From positions 42,695 through 106,694 of the forward strand of contig ML978261.1 in NCBI GenBank assembly GCA_010015745.1: DNA of 64,000 nt, in the 5' to 3' direction. The translations under genes were made by a program, and so were the position numbers. Within the stretch, counting starts at the first letter, position 1, and each line of letters opens with the position of its first letter. The notes below the pieces were generated by a model. That model saw nothing but the letters and a program-made list of their open reading frames with translations, was not told the DNA's origin and did no database searches. This document shows, in pieces, positions 21,455-32,668 of the stretch. The DNA comes from Setomelanomma holmii. Lineage: Eukaryota; Ascomycota; Dothideomycetes; Pleosporales; Phaeosphaeriaceae.

Positions 21455-23207
21455 ATGGGCTGGCTTTCCGACCTCACGGGCAAGGCTCCTCCGCCGAAAG
21501 CCGCGCCGGTGTCCATCTCTCTACCTAACATTCCGGGCCTATCTCGCTCCAAAATACAGCTCCCTGACCTGCATCATCCCTACGTTCAGATAGGCGCGGC
21601 ATCCCTGGGAACTTTGCTATTGTTGGGCACAGTGTCGACTGTCCTCAGATCCGCACCTCCCAGGATCGTTCCATCGCCTGCTAAGTCAAAGTTGCCGCAA
21701 TTGACTGAGGAAGAGGTGCAGCAGCTTCCGTATCCTCCGGATGCGCTTCCAGGGGCTCGAGATGTGCAGTCTCCTTATGGCACCGTCAGAGTGTACGAAT
21801 GGGGTCCTGAGGATGGAGACAAGATTTTACTCATTCATGGCATCTCGACGCCCGGTATTGCCATGGCGGACCTTGCACACAAACTCGTTCGAAGAGGATG
21901 TCGTGTCATGATGTTTGGTCGGTCCACCCATTTCCATATCCTCAATTCGCAAAGTCCACCACATTTCGATCTATCCAGACATTCGAGCTTTTGGAGACAT
22001 TTTGGAGCTCTTTGAGCAACTTTCATTTCCTTCCTCTCAATTTGGCAGTGTGCGTGTTGTCGCTTCTTGTTTCAGATCTGGTGTTTCGTTCTAGTCTCAT
22101 CACGTGCACGAAAGCAAGTGTCTGCACGTTTTGGTAGATATGGGATATCTCATGTTAGAGCTGGAATTTATATTCTGTACAGCTACAATTCCGCTAACAT
22201 CGTCAGATCTTTTTGGTCGCGGCTACTCCGATGGCCCATCGCCTCTCCACCAGCACTACGACTCCCGCCTCTACTTCTCCCAAATCCTACTTTGTCTCCA
22301 ATCCTCGCCCATTTCTTGGTCAGGTCATCGTTCCTTCACCATTATTGGGTACTCGCTGGGAGGTGCCATCGCCGCAGATTTCACTTCTTACTTTCCCTAC
22401 CAAGTATGCGGTCTTGTTCTTGTTGCCCCAGGCGGGCTCATCCGAACGAAGAACATCACCTTCAAGAGCAAACTCCTCTACCAAAGTAGCTGGCTACCAG
22501 AGTGGATGGTGCATCGCATGGTCGCCAACAGATTGTGGACTGGACAGTTGAATGTGAACACTGCTGAACCGGAGCCTGAGGCTATCGAAAATGCGGAGAC
22601 TACGACAAGCAAAGACGCAGATACGAGATCTGTTAGGTCAGGAAAGTCCTCAAGATCCAGCCGCTCTCACAGCTCGAAGCACAAGTCCAAGAGGCGCGAG
22701 AGCTCCCCTGGTCGGGCTCCTGTCATTCCCGAGCTCGGCGAAATCGACGAAGAGGACCACGAAGGCGGTGCGGCAGTGTTCTTGACGTCGAACAAGAAGC
22801 TTCTCAGACACAAGCCGCAGAGCACTGTCTCAAATGTCGTAGACTGGCAGGTCCTGCATCACAAAGGCTTTGTTCCCGCCTTTGTCTCCTCGATTCGATA
22901 TGCACCCGTGCACGAACAACATGAGCGCTGGGCCGTTATCAAGGAGAACATTGAAGCCGGCAAAGGTCCATTGAAGGAAGTCTGGCTCGTCCTCGGAGAA
23001 ACAGATCCTATCATCATCAAAGAGGAGCTCATCGAAGACGCCACGGCCGTGCTAGGTGAGGACAATCTGCAAGTCAGGGTCGTGGAAGGCGCAGGTCACG
23101 AAGTCGCCGTGGAACGGGCGGATGAGGTCGTGCAAGTTGTGGGAAGCGTGTTGGGATGGCATAAGAAGCCCCACAAGGACAAGTCGAAGAAGAGGTCGTT
23201 CTTCTAG
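21455..23207 (+). CDS. membrane-anchored alpha/beta hydrolase
   Basis: Exons 21455-21917 and 22207-23207 give 487 residues. Phase and the joined motif MMF-DLFGRGYSDGP support the 289-bp intron, which is long for this window. A transmembrane helix lies near residues 46-66 (IGAASLGTLLLLGTVSTVL). The hydrolase core includes the oxyanion strand ILLIHGIS, the nucleophile elbow GYSLGG (Ser204), the acid in VLGETDPI and the His in VEGAGHEV. About 110 residues between the elbow and the acid are a basic, Ser-rich insertion (RSGKSSRSSRSHSSKHKSKR) in the cap region. The C-terminus is Lys-rich (KPHKDKSKKRSFF). It is probably a lipase or esterase-like enzyme facing the cytosol or ER; the substrate is unknown. 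Confidence 0.82.
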
Positions 23208-24330
23208 GAGCGCCGTGTTAGGTTTGGGACTGCATTGCTGAGCGAGGGAGGCATCTCATGAGGTTACGCATTCATGTGGAATGATATGTTGATACGTACA
23301 CGATTCAATCTTTGGAAAAGAAAAAGAAGAAAACACACATCTAGCAATTACATAGAAAAATGAAGAATCTCACGATCAGACATTTTCACTCATTGCAAGG
23401 ACTAAGTTACATACTTACTTGCGACCTTCTTCACAGCCACAGTAAGATCATTTCCAGCACAACAGCCTCGCAAGCATAACTTCTTCAAACTTGGCCATGT
23501 ACGGTTTCATCTTCCGATGCTCGCAAGAGGCCGCTCACGCAGCACCCCGCTGCACATTTACCGCCCCCAAAAAAAAAGGAGGAGCTGAATTCCTGCAGGT
23601 GCATGCCAAGCCAGCACTACTCTCAGCCTCGCAGCTCGTATCCCCCGTCCAGACCACACCAACGACTTCAGCACCTCAATCAAGCCTATCGCGTGCCGGG
23701 GCGCCCGCATATGTGTTAGTGTAGGATCTGGACCGCGGACAGTCTGCAAAGTGCCGTATCGTGAAGTGTAGTCTGTGAGACGTGCTCAGGCCGTGTGCGC
23801 TCGACTTGTAGTATCGAGTTTGATACGGACTTGCGCGCCCAAAACGAAGAGGAAGTTTGCTAGGCAAGTGATGCCGCGAACGAAGTGGGCCTCGGTTCTG
23901 ATCTGCAAGGGCGGTGGGGTTGGGAAAAAGAGATCATGATTAGGTAGATGAGGCTGTCGGCTTTGGCATCAGCATTGCGGCGTGATGTGCAAGACGGCAT
24001 GTTTGCTAAAGCCGATCCTTGTGAGGTTCAGAATCAAGTGACGGATGAGGGTGCTGGTGGACTCGATGGCATGGTAAGAATATCTGTAGATTTTGTGCAA
24101 CTCGGTAGATCCTATCCAGATCTCATCATGCAGTTACTCTCCTAAAAGCCCATGAAGGCATCAAATGCTTTCCGGATTTGAAACGCCATTGGTATACAAA
24201 CACACGCAAAACAAGTTCGACAATCATCATGTCATAACATCCCGTCTTCCATCGTCTCCGCAATTCAACTCGTACCGCCATTAGCGATTACCCAGCCCCT
24301 CGCATCCCCGGCACCTCCAATCTCACAGAC
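23208..24330. other. convergent intergenic region
   Basis: This lies between two convergent genes (hydrolase and SUR7). It has an A-run at about 23569-23577. Short frames such as 23491-23724 show no coding signature. No gene is supported. Confidence 0.4.
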
Positions 24331-25413
24331 TTAAACACGCGTCTGCCTAAACGGCTCATACGCCGTTCCGGTTTGTCCATGTCCCGCACCATCAACGTAG
24401 CCGGTGTGCTGGCCGCCCTGTGGGAAGGCAGGGCTCGCAACACGCTCATACGTATACGGCGTCTTCTCAACCGAGACCTTCTTGTGCGCGCTCTTGCCGG
24501 AGCAGCAGCACACGCTGAAGAGCCAGAAGAGGCCTGAAGCGAGACCAAATGCGACTGCGAGCCAGACGACGGAGAGCATCTGCTTGCCCATGCTGGCTTT
24601 GATGTTGTACGGCTTGAGCACGGACTCGAAGACGCCGGTCAGGACGGCGTAGATGGCAGTTGCGGTTGCGGCGGCGGCGAGGATGAAGATTGTTTGGGCC
24701 TGGCGTCATATGAGCTACGAGTCGTGCGCGTGTGGGTGTAGTGTGGGAAGACTTACAGTCGACACAATGGTCGTAACAAGGCTACCCCATCTACTGAAAA
24801 TGGCAAAGAAGCCAATGATAAACTCCGCCGCGCTCAAGATCAACGCAATGCCAAAACTCCAAATCATCCAGCCAGACACCTTCTTGTACGTGTTCAAGCC
24901 CTTTTGCAAGTCCTCGCCAAGCACCTTCTGCGCGCTGGTGTCCTTGAGCTCCCAGACGCTGAAGGGATCGAACCAGAAGTTGGACTTGCTGGAAGAGCAG
25001 TAGGTGATGGTCTCCTTGCCCGTCTTCTCATCCTTGTCGCCCTCGCAGTAGCTCCAGAGACCGACTTGGTAGAAGTCCTTGAGTTCCTTGGACGAGGCTG
25101 CGCCTTGAAGAGCCTGAAGGAGGTTGTTGTCGATGTTGACGTTGTCGGGGAGGTGGTCGAGGACGTTGTCTGGGTCGGCGGTGAAAGCACTTGTGTCGGC
25201 CTAGTGGTACTGTTAGACTAATGCTTACTATTTGGTCATGCTGGCAACAGTGCATACCTTGAAGAAGTACAGGTCGCGTCCCAAGGCTGTGCTGGGCGCC
25301 TTGTTGCCCTTGCTCGACATCTGTCCGATCATGACAATGACGATGCAAATGAGCGACGCGAGCGTCAACAGCATAGGCGTGAGAATACACGCGAAACGCC
25401 CTGCCTTGCCCAT
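24331..25413 (-). CDS. SUR7/PalI-family plasma-membrane protein
   Basis: SUR7-family proteins are four-TM proteins of plasma-membrane domains linked to cell wall and endocytosis. Exons 25413-25258, 25200-24757 and 24699-24331, with two 57-bp introns, give 322 residues. TM1 follows the start (ACILTPMLLTLASLICIVIV). A large outer loop contains LYFFKADTS and a Cys pair (WSYCEGDK, ITYCSSSK) and includes FWFDPFSVWEL. TM2 (GIALILSAAEFIIGFFAIF), TM3 (IFILAAAATATAIYAVLTG) and TM4 (VWLAVAFGLASGLFWLFSVCC) follow, then a cytosolic tail with Tyr/Pro. The family call rests on topology and on the FFKADTS and WSYCEG-type pattern. It could be closer to one of several SUR7 subgroups. Confidence 0.85.
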
Positions 25414-27540
25414 CTTTGCGGTTGTGTTGTGTTTGCGTTAAGAGTCGTAAATTCGGGTGTTGATGTTTCGAAACGTGCAGCTGGGAAGCTCACTCAATCC
25501 TCAAATAGTGGCGGTCGTAGTTAGGCGTGCAAAAGCGATCGTGAAGTCCGTATACCAATTCTCCCTAGCAATTCAAATGCCAGAGACCACAAGTGACGAG
25601 TGACCCAGAGAAAACCCAAATGGCTGACCAACGAATAAGTAGCCCACTCACACTGGGATCAGCCAGCCTTTTGTACAAACCGCACTTCAGCCCCCAGCTG
25701 AATGATCAGGGACCCACATCCAGCGCACGCTATCCCGCCTGGCATGCACGGGCCTTGCTTGACTGGTGCTTCGCCCTCCTTTGGGCTTGTGTGCTGCGGC
25801 TGTGATCAAGCCTCACAGGGCTTGTCGACAGAAGCGGGCTAAGGCGCTGATGCTGCTTTGCTAATTGCGGTAGGCCGAAGAAGAGGCAAGCGATGGGTGA
25901 TGGCGGTGCTGAGTGATGAGAATGGCAGTGATTTTGTGATTTTGTTCAGCTTCAGCATGTCGATGCGGCATTGTTCACATTCACACCGTCAACTCGAGAT
26001 GTCACAATCTGAACTTGACATGCGAGTTGTGACTGCGCATTCTCGTTGCATCATTCACAACCCAGCGCACTCGCTCTGCGATCACTATTCACACCCAAAA
26101 ACCAACATTCTATATCCTCGCATTCGCAGCACATTCCTTCAAATAGCCCGTAGTCATGAAACTCGACATGATGACGATCCCTCAGGCATCAGCTCGGCCA
26201 AACCAATTCCGCACTCCAACTTTGATGATGATCAGGCAAACCACGCTCATCTCTCAACACGCCCGTCAGTAGTACTTGGTGCGCTCATGCAGCGCTCACG
26301 CGCTTACATCGTCTTCTCCGACCTCAAACTCCCGCAACAAAATACTCGTCATAGAGTGTCTCGACTCAGCAACCTCATCGCTGTAATCACACACATCCTC
26401 GCTTCTCTTTGCTCCCCAGTCCTCTTCGCTTGTGCGCACCGCTGTCCCAGCACCAGCCCCCAGATTGCGCAGTCAGCACAGCATCTATCTTTAGCACCTA
26501 CTTTCCGCTTGCATCAACCACATATAGTAAGAGGGCAAAAGTCTACGGCCCGCTACTGCAAATGCCAAGGCCTGCTTCGGAAGAGCTCCAGGGCTGAACT
26601 TTCGGGCCTGTGCAGAGCCTCATGGGTGTGGTGTTGGATGAGAATCCGGAAGTGGGTCGTGAAGTGGTTGATGTTCTTCAACGCGCAAGTGTCCGCTGTC
26701 AGACTTGTTGCGCAAGGCGAATTTTGCTTGTAGATCAGGCCGACGTTGTGTCGCAGATGTTTCGCACGCAACGCGCGTCCCGGTCCATCACCAAAGGTTC
26801 CCGCTCCGTCAACATCATGAACATGGGCAAGTTGAACATCACAAGAAGACATAGAGTGGAAAGAATATGCAGTCAAACAACAGTGCCATTTTTCAGGTCT
26901 CATCTGATTCTCTATCTGCTTCGAAGCCGTCCCCGCGGCGCGCCCTGCGTGTGCGATGACGCGCGTCACCCCTCATCCGCCTTTGCGGATCCCCACTGTG
27001 TATAACACATCTTACTGCTGAGCATGCAGCGTCGTCGCGTCTTCTTACAGCATGTGACGGCCATCGCATCGTAGGTAGAGTGACCGAATGCTCGTGACAA
27101 ATGGAAAAGAACAAATGAAATAGATATCGCGATCGTGAGCCCAAAATGCAAGTGGTATAACCCGTGTCGGAACCTCTGCGCACTCTGAAATAGAAGTGAA
27201 ATATGCAAAAAATCGTCAAAGAAATGTCCGGTCTTTGGGTGCCCAGAAATGCTGCGTGAATGATAGGAAAAACCCTCCAGTGAGGGGTGGTGCAGACATT
27301 AGAGGTTAACACTAATGTTCTTGATGAGCGCCAAACGCCGTTGCAAATGTAGGGAGGTATCCCAAGGTATGGTTACAGGTGCGAAGGTCGCGGGATTGGT
27401 GGTGGTAGGGCGCGATGCCATCATAGCCCACTGCCTGAGGTCCAGTGCTGTGCACCTGTGGAGAGCTCGGCGTAGTATAGGCGATCATGTGGTGTTTCGT
27501 TACCGGTTGTCGGAGGTGGGAAGACTTTGAGCGTCATTCC
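25414..27540. other. gene-poor interval, nothing convincing
   Basis: Over 2 kb lies between the SUR7 start and the PNG1 stop. Long open frames exist, for example 25858-26733 (+) and 26553-26969 (-), but they overlap each other and contain runs of His, Ser and Arg without any domain. A pyrimidine-rich tract runs through 26380-26460. A small split gene cannot be excluded near 26156-26610. Confidence 0.4.
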
Positions 27541-28917
27541 TCACCGTTGTTGGTTTCGGGGGTCTTGATGATTCGGTCGGCCGCGACCACCTTCGCCTCG
27601 TGTTTGGATCCATTGCGAGTTGCCACTAAGACGGCCCTCGAGAGCCTTGTCGGCATCGGCATCAGGGCGACGCTGGGTGGTGTAGCCTTGGACAATGTCG
27701 TCGGCACGCAGCTTGCTTACTTCCTGTGCAATGGAAGAGATGACGTAGCCACGAAGTTCCTTTGCTTCGCGGAGGTCCTCGCCTTGAAGTCTGAATTTAT
27801 CCTGCTTCGACATGTTGTTGCGTCGAAGGTTGCGGATCTCGTCCATGATGTGGAGAAGGACAGCTTCGGGGGCGCGATTGCGCTCGGCCGCATGTTTGGC
27901 GGGGTCACGAACGTAGCGTCGAGTGACATCCATGGCGCCATCAGCTGAGAAGGCGATGCAGTACGAGAGCTTCTTGCCCCAGCCTGGTGTCTGTTAGATG
28001 GTGTTCGATACAAGCGCGGTGTTGCGGAACGTACCTTCAGTGTAAAGCTTGGGCTTGTCCCAAGCCTCTTCACAGACGTCTACGTGAATCCATCGCTTGC
28101 GATGCATCGAGTAGACCTCGGTCCAGACGTGATCTTCAGCGTTCCATACCCAGCGTACTCTTGATCCTACGGCACGGCACAGCATACTGAAGCAGTTGGC
28201 CCACTCTCCACATCGACCCTTACGAGTCTGGAGCAGGACAAAAGCGTCGTTGTAGCGGGGGAAGCGCTCAAAGTTCTTGCAGCCCTCGTGTGAGCACTGG
28301 TAGGCCTCGACTTGGGTGGCACCGCGCGCCTGTTCGTCAGGTAGCGGGGCGGTGATGCCAACGGCCACTGTCGGCGAGTAGCACCTGCTGCAAGGTGGAT
28401 TGTTGACCCATTGGAAGAATGAACGCTTGAACCATCGCAGCAGTGCGCGGACGACGCAGTCTTGATAGCCCCACGCCGCCTTCTTGCCTGCACCGAGGCT
28501 CTCTGCTTCGGCCTGCAGAATCTGGCTCTCCTCCTCGGCCTCGTTGTAGATCTGCTCGAGAGGCACAACTCGTAGAGCCTCGTCCAGAAGTCCAGGGTTC
28601 TCCCAGCGGGTAGGCAGGGCGGAGAGCGAGTGAAGCATGTTCCTGAAACGCATGCTGCGTGCATCGCGTGGCGCCTCAGGCATCAGGGGAATGTTGCGGA
28701 TGGACGAGTACGTAGGCGGGGCATTCGCTGTCGGCGGCTGCGGTGTGCCGAAGTCGCGCGGTGCGGGTGATGACGAGCGGGACTGCGACCGTGATGTGAT
28801 TTCATTGAGTCGCTTCGTGCTGAGGACGGTGCGAAAGCGCTCGGTTAGTTCGGCGGCCAGCTTGTCGGTGTCGACGCTGGCGTGCGGCGCTCGCGGGGCG
28901 CCATTGTTGTACTCCAT
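27541..28917 (-). CDS. PNG1: peptide:N-glycanase
   Basis: PNG1 removes N-glycans from misfolded glycoproteins exported from the ER before proteasome degradation. Exons 28917-28035 and 27983-27541, with a 51-bp intron, give 441 residues. The transglutaminase-like core shows the zinc Cys pairs CSRC (176, 179) and CSHEGC (208, 213). The catalytic triad is Cys236 in [10 protein letters not shown], His263 in DHVWTEVY and Asp280 in [26 protein letters not shown] spans the intron and confirms it. The C-terminus is polar. The ATG at 28917 is the first in frame; the open frame continues upstream without a Met. All three catalytic residues are present, unlike in some filamentous fungi reported to have lost them, so enzyme activity is expected. 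Confidence 0.93.
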
Positions 28918-31210
28918 GGTGGAGAGATGCGAGCGGCAGTCGCGATTTGGGAGTGTCGTGGTCGGGAAATGGTGTGGGAGGGTGCGAGATGCGGGCGTTG
29001 GTGGTATTAACTGGCTGCGGCTGGGGATGGGCTGCACAGCCGCCGATGATGCGCGAGGCGGAGCAGCAGACCTGGCAGGCGATATTCTGGGAGCAACGTC
29101 GACGACGGGCGGCAACGGGCTGGCGAGTCGAGTGCGTCTGGCGAGCGAGCGCAACGAGCCCACGATGAGCGTCTGGAGAGTATTCGGGTGTGCAGAGTAG
29201 AGGCGGTCGACGGGGTAATAGGTGGTGAGGGTACGAAGGCGATTCGACAGGGCGCGCTAGCCGCGTTCGGCCGGCCACGCGTTCCTGCCCTCCAAGTCTG
29301 GTGCAGTTGACTGAAGACTGACGCGGCCAGTGTCGACCAGTCCTACCCGTCCACACATGCGCGTCGTGCGCCAGGAACGATAACTAGAAGATGACTATTA
29401 CACCACCCGGGCTGCGCACCACTGCAACGTCGTTCTCACGGCTCGGTGCGCTCTCTTGCTTGCTAAGAGAGTCGGCGTCGCTGCTTCCTCGTGAGCGTGC
29501 TACTCCTGCTCGTGCCGGCAGATCGTCGCTTCCACGCAGGGGCCTGGCTCGCCTACCGGAACTCAACTAAGGAATTGCGCAAGCTGTCTGGTGCACGCAA
29601 CCGTCTTGACAGCAACGACTTTGCTCTGCTTGGCATGCGCGTCTCCAGATGAAAACACGTCTTTGTGGAAGCTTCGGTCTTGACTACGGACCGTTTCATT
29701 TCCCCTGTCCTCTCGAGTTCTGGTTCGCCTTGCGGGACACTTTCAATGGTGGGGCGGTAGATCGTTGAGCCACGCGTTCTCCCAGTGCAATAGCTCAGGG
29801 TCATCCCGATCTCAACCACATCTGCAAAAATTCCTCCAGGGCCTGACTATGTTCAAGTACGCGCCCTGTCCTGCTGTGTCCACCCGCTTCACCACGCAAG
29901 CACTGTGGTGGTCTCCAAGGTTGCAATCTTCGCAATCCTCGCCCGGGTTTTGTCAGCGAGCAATTCGTAACACTGTCTATCCTGTGGCGGGCACTTGGCA
30001 GATCTCGAAAGTCATTCCCGCTTACTCTCAGTGCGACGACAACGGCTGCCGCGTCATTGGTTGACCGCCATTGCGTGACGAGTCGCTCTTTTGTTCTGCG
30101 TCCATCACCAGCAGTGCATTGCCTGATGCAGCCCTTAGACCAGGCTCACCGACGCCTTTCTTGCGTGTCTTGTAATTCAGTCCAGGCCCATCGCCAAGCC
30201 ATGTCTCAGCAAAGCTTGCGACCATACCGTGGGACCACCGGCGACGCGGTCGGTTCGGATAATGACGCTGACGAGTCCCTGTTCCAGACCCCACGTTGCA
30301 TGTCTCTTGAACCACCCCACGAATTCACCGAGTGTCGTAAAGCACATCGCACTTGCAGCTTCAAGGCTGCTAGGTAGTGCTTTGGGCAGAGCTCAAAGCA
30401 CGTGACAAGCTTGACGTGTTCGCAACGTTGCGCAAAGTATCGCCTATGATGGCCTGTGTCTTGCAACGCTTCGACGACTCTCACGCATGTCATGGTGTTG
30501 AAAAAGGGCCGAAGAATCCACACACCAGGCTGGGTCCTCGTCAGCGCTGCAAGCATGAAGGCTCCACCAGGCGTCAACCTTGTCCCTCAGTCATTCTATG
30601 GCGATCTTATCGATAAGCCGAAGGATACGAGACCAGGAGTGTTGCTTTCCGATTCAATTCTGAGAACGAGGCACGGAGGATTCTTGGTGCTTGCGATAAG
30701 GGCGCTCGACCCTTTCCCCCAGTTTGCTCAAGGACTGTGTAATTCGAACACGAATACACTTTAGATGAACTTTTGTACACGCCATTATTGATTTACCGAG
30801 CTGCAAACATCTTGGGTCATTCAAAACGGGATGCTGTCGCTTCCTGTGCACGCTCTGCATTGTGCAGCTGCCATGCACCCTCCATAGCTATTATCGGAAG
30901 GTTACACAAACGCGGAGCAGCTTGGACCTCACAATGCTACCAGCCTTGACATGATCAAGAACATCCACGCCCAATGGAACCCGACTTTTGTGCCTGCCGT
31001 CGACCTGATCTAACAGTGTTTGACGATATCCGGACCTGCTTAGCTTGGGGAACGACTGCTCATGTTGGAAGGCTACAATACGGCCTGGCCTGCACGGAGG
31101 AAGAAGGGTGCGCCTCACAGGTTCCTCACTGCACGACACACACTATACGAGAACCACCGCCACAACTTAGTCTTCCAGCACGAGACCCGCACGAGCTGGG
31201 CAACCACCAA
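28918..31210. other. gene-poor interval at the edge of the accessory island
   Basis: About 2.3 kb lies between PNG1 and the HET copy C relic. Open frames such as 29765-30064 (+) and 30206-30577 (-) have no family features. The left part should contain the PNG1 promoter. Confidence 0.4.
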
Positions 31211-32654
31211 GAGTTGTATAGTCATTCAAAACTTAACCTTGACGAAGCTCGGCTCTCCATTCGCCTAATCATTCCATTCGCCGGCTAATATGAGGAACAT
31301 GTACAGTGTGAGATTTACCATACCACTCTAGAAAAAGGTGTCCATTTTGAGGCCTTGTCTTATACCTGAAGTGACGAGCATGGCGACTGCAACCCGTCAC
31401 AAAGGATTCACTGTTCGCAGATGGTCTTTCACATTACCAAAAACTGCAAGAAAGCTCTGAGACGAGTGCAACACCCCAAGCTCAATGGACTTCAAATGTA
31501 TCAACCAAAGGGACAACAGCGAGAGGAGCCACCAGGTTGCTATCATGAAGCATATATACGCTCGAGCATATAGAGTGTTGATATACGCTGGGGAGTCGGT
31601 TGAAGGAAGCACTAACTTGCTCGAATACATTAGCGATACGCAGCAACCTCGGCATCGGTACGTAACACCGACACCAAGCCACGCACTTACCAAGATAGGT
31701 GTTAAGAAAGCTGTTTGCGACTTCTTGTCGCGGCCTTGGTTCCGTCGCGTATGGGTTATCCAGGAGGCCTTTCTTGCGCAGCGGGCAAAATTCATTGTGG
31801 GAGAGAAGGAAATCGATTGGTTCATGTTGTCCTTGGAGAGACTCGAAGAGCTCGGGTTGAAGTGCCATCTTGAAAAGGGCATGATCCCTGGAATCTTCGA
31901 ATGGATGGCAAGACGACATTCTGGCGACATTGATCTGTTCTTCGCCCTCACGTCAACCCGGCATTGCTTAGCCGCAGACCCTAGAGACAAGATTTTCGCT
32001 CTCTTCGGGCTTTTGAGTAACCCGTCAGGAGTAAGCTTTGAAGTGGACTACAGCCTTGCAGTAGGTGATGTTTTCACCCTGGCCGCAATGCACTTGGTCA
32101 CGTCTCGGAATTCGCTCGAGTTACTATCACATGCTGCGGATTGGCATGCTGACAGCTCCATACCTTCATGGGTGCCAGACTGGTCGGCCACAACTCCACC
32201 ACAATTATTGAAGGACCAGTTCTACGACCGGGGTGTATGGAGCTCTCAAGGGCCAAAGGCAGCGTGGACGATAAGTGAGTGCGACGGTGAATCGATCTTG
32301 GAGCCATCACGCTTCCCCGAGACGGGCTCCATCATCTTGTCTCATCCCGCGAAACGACTCGCTGTCTTTGGGAGTGAGCTGCACAAGATATTTGGAGTCA
32401 TCGATGGTGACTACCTTGCTCGTATCTGCGACAAACCGGTCTCTCATCATGCGAGCATTCGTGCCTGGGACCTAGCGTACTGGCCACGTGATTACCTAGA
32501 CTGCCGGTATGTAAGCATCAAGCGCGAACTCTCGGCAACGGCTTGTGTAGCGGGGGTATCATTCTTCCGAAGAATTGCACAAGACCAAGCTCCTTCTACG
32601 ATGATACTCGGCTTCGATAAGAGAGGCTATCCCAGGCTATTTCCAAAGCAATAG
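31211..32654 (+). pseudogene. HET-domain gene, copy C, with damaged 5' half
   Basis: The N-terminal HET block is readable from ELYSHSKLNLDEARLSIRL but is cut by TAA at 31286-31288 and by TGA at 31367-31369. The TGA falls exactly where the invariant Trp of the LSYTWG motif should be. A frame change near 31480 then leads into FKCINQRDNSERSHQ. From 31485 the frame stays open for 389 codons: VLIYAG, RPWFRRVWVIQEAFLA, ADPRDKIFALFGLL, SWVPDWS, ending at TAG 32652-32654. No intron with good splice sites removes both stops. A shorter protein starting at the ATG 31485 could still be made, but it would lack the first half of the HET domain. The gene is colinear with HET copies A and D. Confidence 0.72.
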
Positions 32655-32668
32655 TTATGACCATGTGT

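Noticed and set aside
25858..26733. Plus-strand open frame of 291 codons
   Set aside because: It is rich in His, Ser and Arg with no domain, is overlapped by equally long frames on the other strand, and has no sensible start context.
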